A stretch of 64,000 bases of DNA from Poseidonibacter lekithochrous (lineage in GTDB: Bacteria > Campylobacterota > Campylobacteria > Campylobacterales > Arcobacteraceae). Position numbers and translations under genes: made by a program. The notes beneath the pieces were generated by a model. That model was given only the letters and a program-made list of their open reading frames with translations, did no database searches and was not told the origin of the DNA. The stretch spans positions 372,001 through 436,000 of the forward strand of contig NZ_JAHKQT010000023.1 in the NCBI RefSeq assembly GCF_018861145.1, read 5' to 3'. Below, piece by piece: positions 61,320 to 64,000 of this stretch (positions within the stretch are counted from its first letter, which is position 1; each line of letters begins with the position of its first letter).

Positions 61320-61760
61320 TTGCTTAAACAATTAGAAAAAAAACTACATGAAGAGATTCCCTTAACTAAACTAATGAAATTAAAAGTAAATACTTATAAT
61401 GAAAAAGAATTAATTACCTCTGCTCCTTTAAATGTTAATATAAATGATAAAGGTACAGCCTTTGGTGGAAGCCTAAGTACTATAACAATTATTTCTGCTT
61501 GGAGTATCTGTTGGCTAATTTCTAAAGAACTTGAAATTGATAGTAAGAATATAGTTATTATCAAAAATGAAAATTCTTATTTAAAACCTGTTAGAAAAGA
61601 TATTATCTGCTATACACAAAAACCTTCAAAAGAAGAAATTTCAATATTAAAAGAGAAAATAAATAGCAAAGGTAGTGCATCATTAAAAATAAAATCTAAA
61701 ATAATCGAAGATAATAAAGTATGTGTTGAATTTGAAGGAATCTATGTGATTAAACTTTAA
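61320..61760 (+). CDS. Thioesterase-like (YiiD C-terminal domain) protein
   Basis: A 146-residue single hotdog-fold protein. The central pattern DKGTAFGGSLSTITIISAWS, with the long helix after it, matches the putative thioesterase (YiiD_C) family. The substrate is unknown. The start is TTG at 61320, 6 nt after AAGG, which is the only reasonable start. It is convergent with the DsrE-like gene, separated by an 11-bp hairpin. Confidence 0.75.
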   Translation: MLKQLEKKLHEEIPLTKLMKLKVNTYNEKELITSAPLNVNINDKGTAFGGSLSTITIISAWSICWLISKELEIDSKNIVIIKNENSYLKPVRKDIICYTQKPSKEEISILKEKINSKGSASLKIKSKIIEDNKVCVEFEGIYVIKL

Positions 61761-61765
61761 TTTTT

Positions 61766-61797
61766 AATAAGTAGAAATTTATTCTACTTATTACTCT
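61766..61797. terminator. Hairpin between thioesterase and DsrE genes
   Basis: An 11-bp perfect stem (AATAAGTAGAA / TTCTACTTATT) with a 5-nt loop, followed by ACTCTTTTT. It lies between convergent genes. Confidence 0.75.
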
Positions 61798-61803
61798 TTT
61801 TAT

Positions 61804-62238
61804 TTATGGTCTTATATATGAATATCCATCTTCTTGTAATTCAATAATTCTAGCTACCCCTGCTCTTACTGTTCCTACACCTTCTAACAATTCAACTTTT
61901 GATCCACTTACACTTTCAAGTTTTTCTATTGAATTTAAACAAGCAGAAAATGAGATATCTTGCAAAGCAAGACTTTCAACTCTTTTAACTTGTCTACTTT
62001 TATCAGTAAGTAAAGTAATTCCTGGACCAAAGGCAACTATTTCTATTTCAACATTATCTAGACCATAAAGTTTTTGTAAATTAACTGCATTATTTAAAGC
62101 AATTTTCTGTGTTCTCATATCATCAGTGCTTACTTGAATCACAACTTTGTGAACCTTTGGTTCAGCTGTTTCTTGAGCATTTAATGTAGTAAAAAATGCA
62201 ATTAATCCTACAAATAAAAATGTTAATATCTTTTTCAT
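61804..62238 (-). CDS. Exported DsrE-family protein
   Basis: A 144-residue periplasmic protein: signal peptide MKKILTFLFVGLIAFFTTLN and then a DsrE/DsrF-like fold (VHKVVIQVSTDDMRTQKIAL, NVEIEIVAFGPGITLLTD). A single cysteine in ISFSACLNSIEKL occupies the usual position of the sulfur-carrying cysteine. I start at 62238 behind AAGGACAG, not at the upstream ATG at 62259. It is divergent from the rhodanese gene, and both are exported, which suggests a shared periplasmic sulfur function. Confidence 0.85.
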   Translation of the reverse strand: MKKILTFLFVGLIAFFTTLNAQETAEPKVHKVVIQVSTDDMRTQKIALNNAVNLQKLYGLDNVEIEIVAFGPGITLLTDKSRQVKRVESLALQDISFSACLNSIEKLESVSGSKVELLEGVGTVRAGVARIIELQEDGYSYIRP

Positions 62239-62429
62239 AATCTGTCCTTTTTTTAACAATCTTACATAATAAAAAGTTAAAAGTCAAAGTCCCCAATATT
62301 GGTACATTTATTACAATAAGTATAAGTAATTTTTATCTATTTGTATTTCTTATAATTAATTCTAAATATTTATATTATTTTAATAATTATTTCTTATAAT
62401 AGACAATAAATAAAACATAAGGAATACTA

Positions 62430-62945
62430 ATGAAATTAAAAATATTACTAATGACAGGAATACTTACAAGTAGTGCATTGCTAGCTAATGAATTTATTGA
62501 TTACAAAACATTAACAAGTAAAATGGTAGCTGAAAATAAAAAAGCTGGAAATTATGCAACAACGAAAGAAGTTAAAGAAGCTATTGCTTCAAAAGAGTGG
62601 ATAGTGGCAGATGTAAGAACAAAAGAAGAATGGTCAGCAGGTAGAATTAAAGGTGCAGTTAGAATAGGAAGACAAGCTCCTGAAAAAGCAATTGCAAACT
62701 ATGCACTTGATGATGAAGACAACTTTGTAAAACAAAACCTAATTGTTATTTGTAATACAGCTAGAAGAGCATCGATTGAAGCAGAAACATTTAGACAAAT
62801 GGGATTTAAAAAGGTAAAGGTTTATGAGTTTTATAAATGGATAGATTCTTGTAACCCAATAACTACAAACTATTCTTCAAAAAGCGACAAGACTGGAACT
62901 AAAAATAAATTTGGTCAAGTAAAAGCAGCTCATTGTTATAAATAA
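62430..62945 (+). CDS. Periplasmic rhodanese-domain protein
   Basis: A 171-residue exported protein with one rhodanese domain. The signal peptide ends SALLANE. The domain has EWIVADVRTKEEWSAGRIKG and the active-site loop VICNTARRASIEAETFRQMG with a catalytic cysteine in CNTARR. Such proteins move sulfane sulfur. The small acidic protein and the YeeE/YedE transporter genes follow in the same direction after a strong terminator hairpin, so regulation may be separate. Confidence 0.9.
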   Translation: MKLKILLMTGILTSSALLANEFIDYKTLTSKMVAENKKAGNYATTKEVKEAIASKEWIVADVRTKEEWSAGRIKGAVRIGRQAPEKAIANYALDDEDNFVKQNLIVICNTARRASIEAETFRQMGFKKVKVYEFYKWIDSCNPITTNYSSKSDKTGTKNKFGQVKAAHCYK

Positions 62946-62947
62946 TA

Positions 62948-62983
62948 TGTAAATAAAAAGGATTTATTCCCTTTTTATTTACA
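62948..62983 (+). terminator. Terminator after the rhodanese gene
   Basis: A stem of 13-14 bp (GTAAATAAAAAGG / CCTTTTTATTTAC) with an 8-nt loop directly after the stop codon. Confidence 0.75.
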
Positions 62984-63092
62984 AATATTCACAAAACCTT
63001 TCCTTTTCTACTCATTCAATTAACTATAAATACAAAATAATGAAGCAATGAAACTTATTTTGATATACTTTCAAAAAAAATTAGGAAATTTT

Positions 63093-63347
63093 ATGAGTAA
63101 AATAACAGAACTTGAAAAACTATTAAAAGAAGATGTAATACCTGAAATTGATGAAAACATTGATGAGTTAATGGATATCGTTGATGGAAAAAAATCTACA
63201 AAAGAAGATAAAGATGAATTAAAATATATGGAAGATATTAAACTATATTTTGATGAAGTATTAATAGACATTGAAAGTAATAACTTAAAAGATGAAGATG
63301 CAATCGAAATCTTAGAAGTTTTAGAAGAAATGAGAATAGATAAATAA
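63093..63347 (+). CDS. Small highly acidic protein
   Basis: An 84-residue helical protein with strong negative charge (KLLKEDVIPEIDENIDELMD, then IVDGKKSTKEDKDELKYMED). I do not recognise the family. I start at the ATG at 63093, which has AGGA 8 nt upstream, not at an earlier in-frame ATG at 63048. It ends 1 nt before the YeeE/YedE start, so the two are almost certainly co-translated and it may be a partner of that transporter. Confidence 0.65.
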   Translation: MSKITELEKLLKEDVIPEIDENIDELMDIVDGKKSTKEDKDELKYMEDIKLYFDEVLIDIESNNLKDEDAIEILEVLEEMRIDK

Positions 63348-63348
63348 T

Positions 63349-64000
63349 ATGTTTGAATTAGAAATATTTGAAACAGTAAACATCTTAGCATTAGTTCTAG
63401 GAACTGTATTTGGAATGGTAGCTCAAAAACAACAGTTTTGTTTCTCTGGTTCTATAAAAGATTATATTCTTACAAAATCTACGAAAAGAGCAGCTTCTGT
63501 GGTTATGGCAATGATAGTTGCTATTATTGCAACTGCAATTATGTCTTCAGTTTTTGAACTTGATTTGAGTGAAACAAAGTACTATAAAGAAAATATTAAT
63601 TACTTTGTAATTATTGCAGGTGGAATACTTTTTGGTATAGGAATGATGTTAGCAGATGGTTGTGGAAATAGACAACTAATAAAATTTGCTCAAGGTGATT
63701 CAAACTCTTTGATTACAATTATTTTTATTGGTATCTTTGCATATGCTACAACTAAAGGTTTATTGTATGGTGTATTATCACCTATTATAAACAATGAAAC
63801 TTTAATCAATCTATCTGCTTACATACCAAATATTACTATGAATATATATGTAGTATTAGCTGTACTTGTAGCTTTATTACTATTTATAATCAAAAAAGTC
63901 AAAAGACTATTTACCCTTTGGGATGGAGTTGTAATTGGTATTTTAATATCACTTGCTTGGTATATTTCAGGTGTTGTAGGTGCTGAGAGTATGGAGAGGG
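63349..64000 (+). CDS. YeeE/YedE-family membrane transporter, cut by window edge
   Basis: From the ATG at 63349 the frame stays open to the edge (217 codons). It has about six helices so far, with the family blocks LGTVFGMVAQKQQFCFSGSI and GGILFGIGMMLADGCGNRQL, both with cysteines that in thiosulfate transporters of this family (TsuA/YeeE) guide the substrate through the membrane. Thiosulfate or a related sulfur compound is therefore a likely substrate, in keeping with the DsrE and rhodanese neighbours. The 3' end is outside the window. Confidence 0.85.
   Translation, partial: MFELEIFETVNILALVLGTVFGMVAQKQQFCFSGSIKDYILTKSTKRAASVVMAMIVAIIATAIMSSVFELDLSETKYYKENINYFVIIAGGILFGIGMMLADGCGNRQLIKFAQGDSNSLITIIFIGIFAYATTKGLLYGVLSPIINNETLINLSAYIPNITMNIYVVLAVLVALLLFIIKKVKRLFTLWDGVVIGILISLAWYISGVVGAESMER

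Noticed and set aside
1-64000. tRNA or rRNA genes
   Set aside because: No GC-rich cloverleaf-like or rRNA-like stretch was seen by eye on either strand; a dedicated search could still find a single tRNA.

Overview
The window is very AT-rich chromosomal DNA from a Campylobacterota bacterium, most likely a free-living or marine member of the Arcobacteraceae. I infer this from the block rodA / rluA-flpA-trmB-ftsE-ftsX-M23 factor (order known to me from Campylobacter), the ThiI-rhodanese fusion, the long DapD, and typical Arcobacter genes (class D beta-lactamase, DUF234 protein, DUF2892, DUF3817 and DUF420 proteins). I see no rRNA, tRNA, CRISPR array or integrase.

Layout. 1-1758 (minus) holds an atpZ-like gene cut by the window edge, ppnP and hemL. 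1808-3745 (plus) holds a TonB-like protein and two unknown proteins. 3896-11232 is the cell-envelope block: rodA faces away from rluA, flpA, trmB, ftsE, ftsX and an EnvC-like factor. 11232-16051 has a membrane protein, a YaiI-type protein, a DUF234 protein, an FkbM methyltransferase, an AraC regulator and a SAM methyltransferase. 16081-21229 (minus) carries an OXA-type beta-lactamase, ridA, an ABC-F ATPase, a tandem STAS/SEC14 protein and dapD.

21302-26760 is the accessory island: an XRE regulator pair, a type II toxin-antitoxin pair, an unrecognised two-gene cassette with frameshifts, and a Mrr-like restriction endonuclease. The cargo units are separated by copies of one short element with about 30-bp terminal inverted repeats (AGGGGTCAGGTCATGAA...). 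Two intact copies (about 296 bp) still encode the N-terminus and C-terminal helix-turn-helix of a REP-associated (RAYT/IS200-like) tyrosine transposase but lack the catalytic middle, so they are internally deleted, non-autonomous derivatives.

26789-36008 (minus) is core again: priA, a pseudopilin, ZapA/ZapB-like small proteins, a TerB-like protein, two MarC paralogues, and the branched-chain amino-acid ABC transporter livF-G-M-H-K. 36234-47658 mixes msrA, an MFS transporter, a UspA protein, a ClC channel, small membrane proteins, a K+/H+ antiporter, an AraC-GyrI regulator, an oxidoreductase and thiI. 47659-48533 is a gene-free, extremely AT-rich stretch. 48534-60974 has an isochorismatase-like hydrolase, a response regulator, DUF2062 and DUF389 proteins, BCCT and NSS sodium-coupled transporters, a FIST sensor with its histidine kinase, and acnB. 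61320-64000 ends with a thioesterase-like protein and a sulfur-handling group (DsrE-like, periplasmic rhodanese, small acidic protein, YeeE/YedE transporter, cut by the window edge).

Three findings stand out. First, three genes (DUF234 at 12441, AraC at 14392, Mrr-like nuclease at 25617) have long, well-conserved N-terminal coding sequence but no in-frame ATG, GTG or TTG; each has an AAGG ribosome site 6-10 nt before an ATT, which suggests AUU initiation. Second, the accessory island is built from cargo cassettes separated by transposase-derived mini-elements. Third, the unknown two-gene cassette inside it is broken or regulated by single-base slips at homopolymers.
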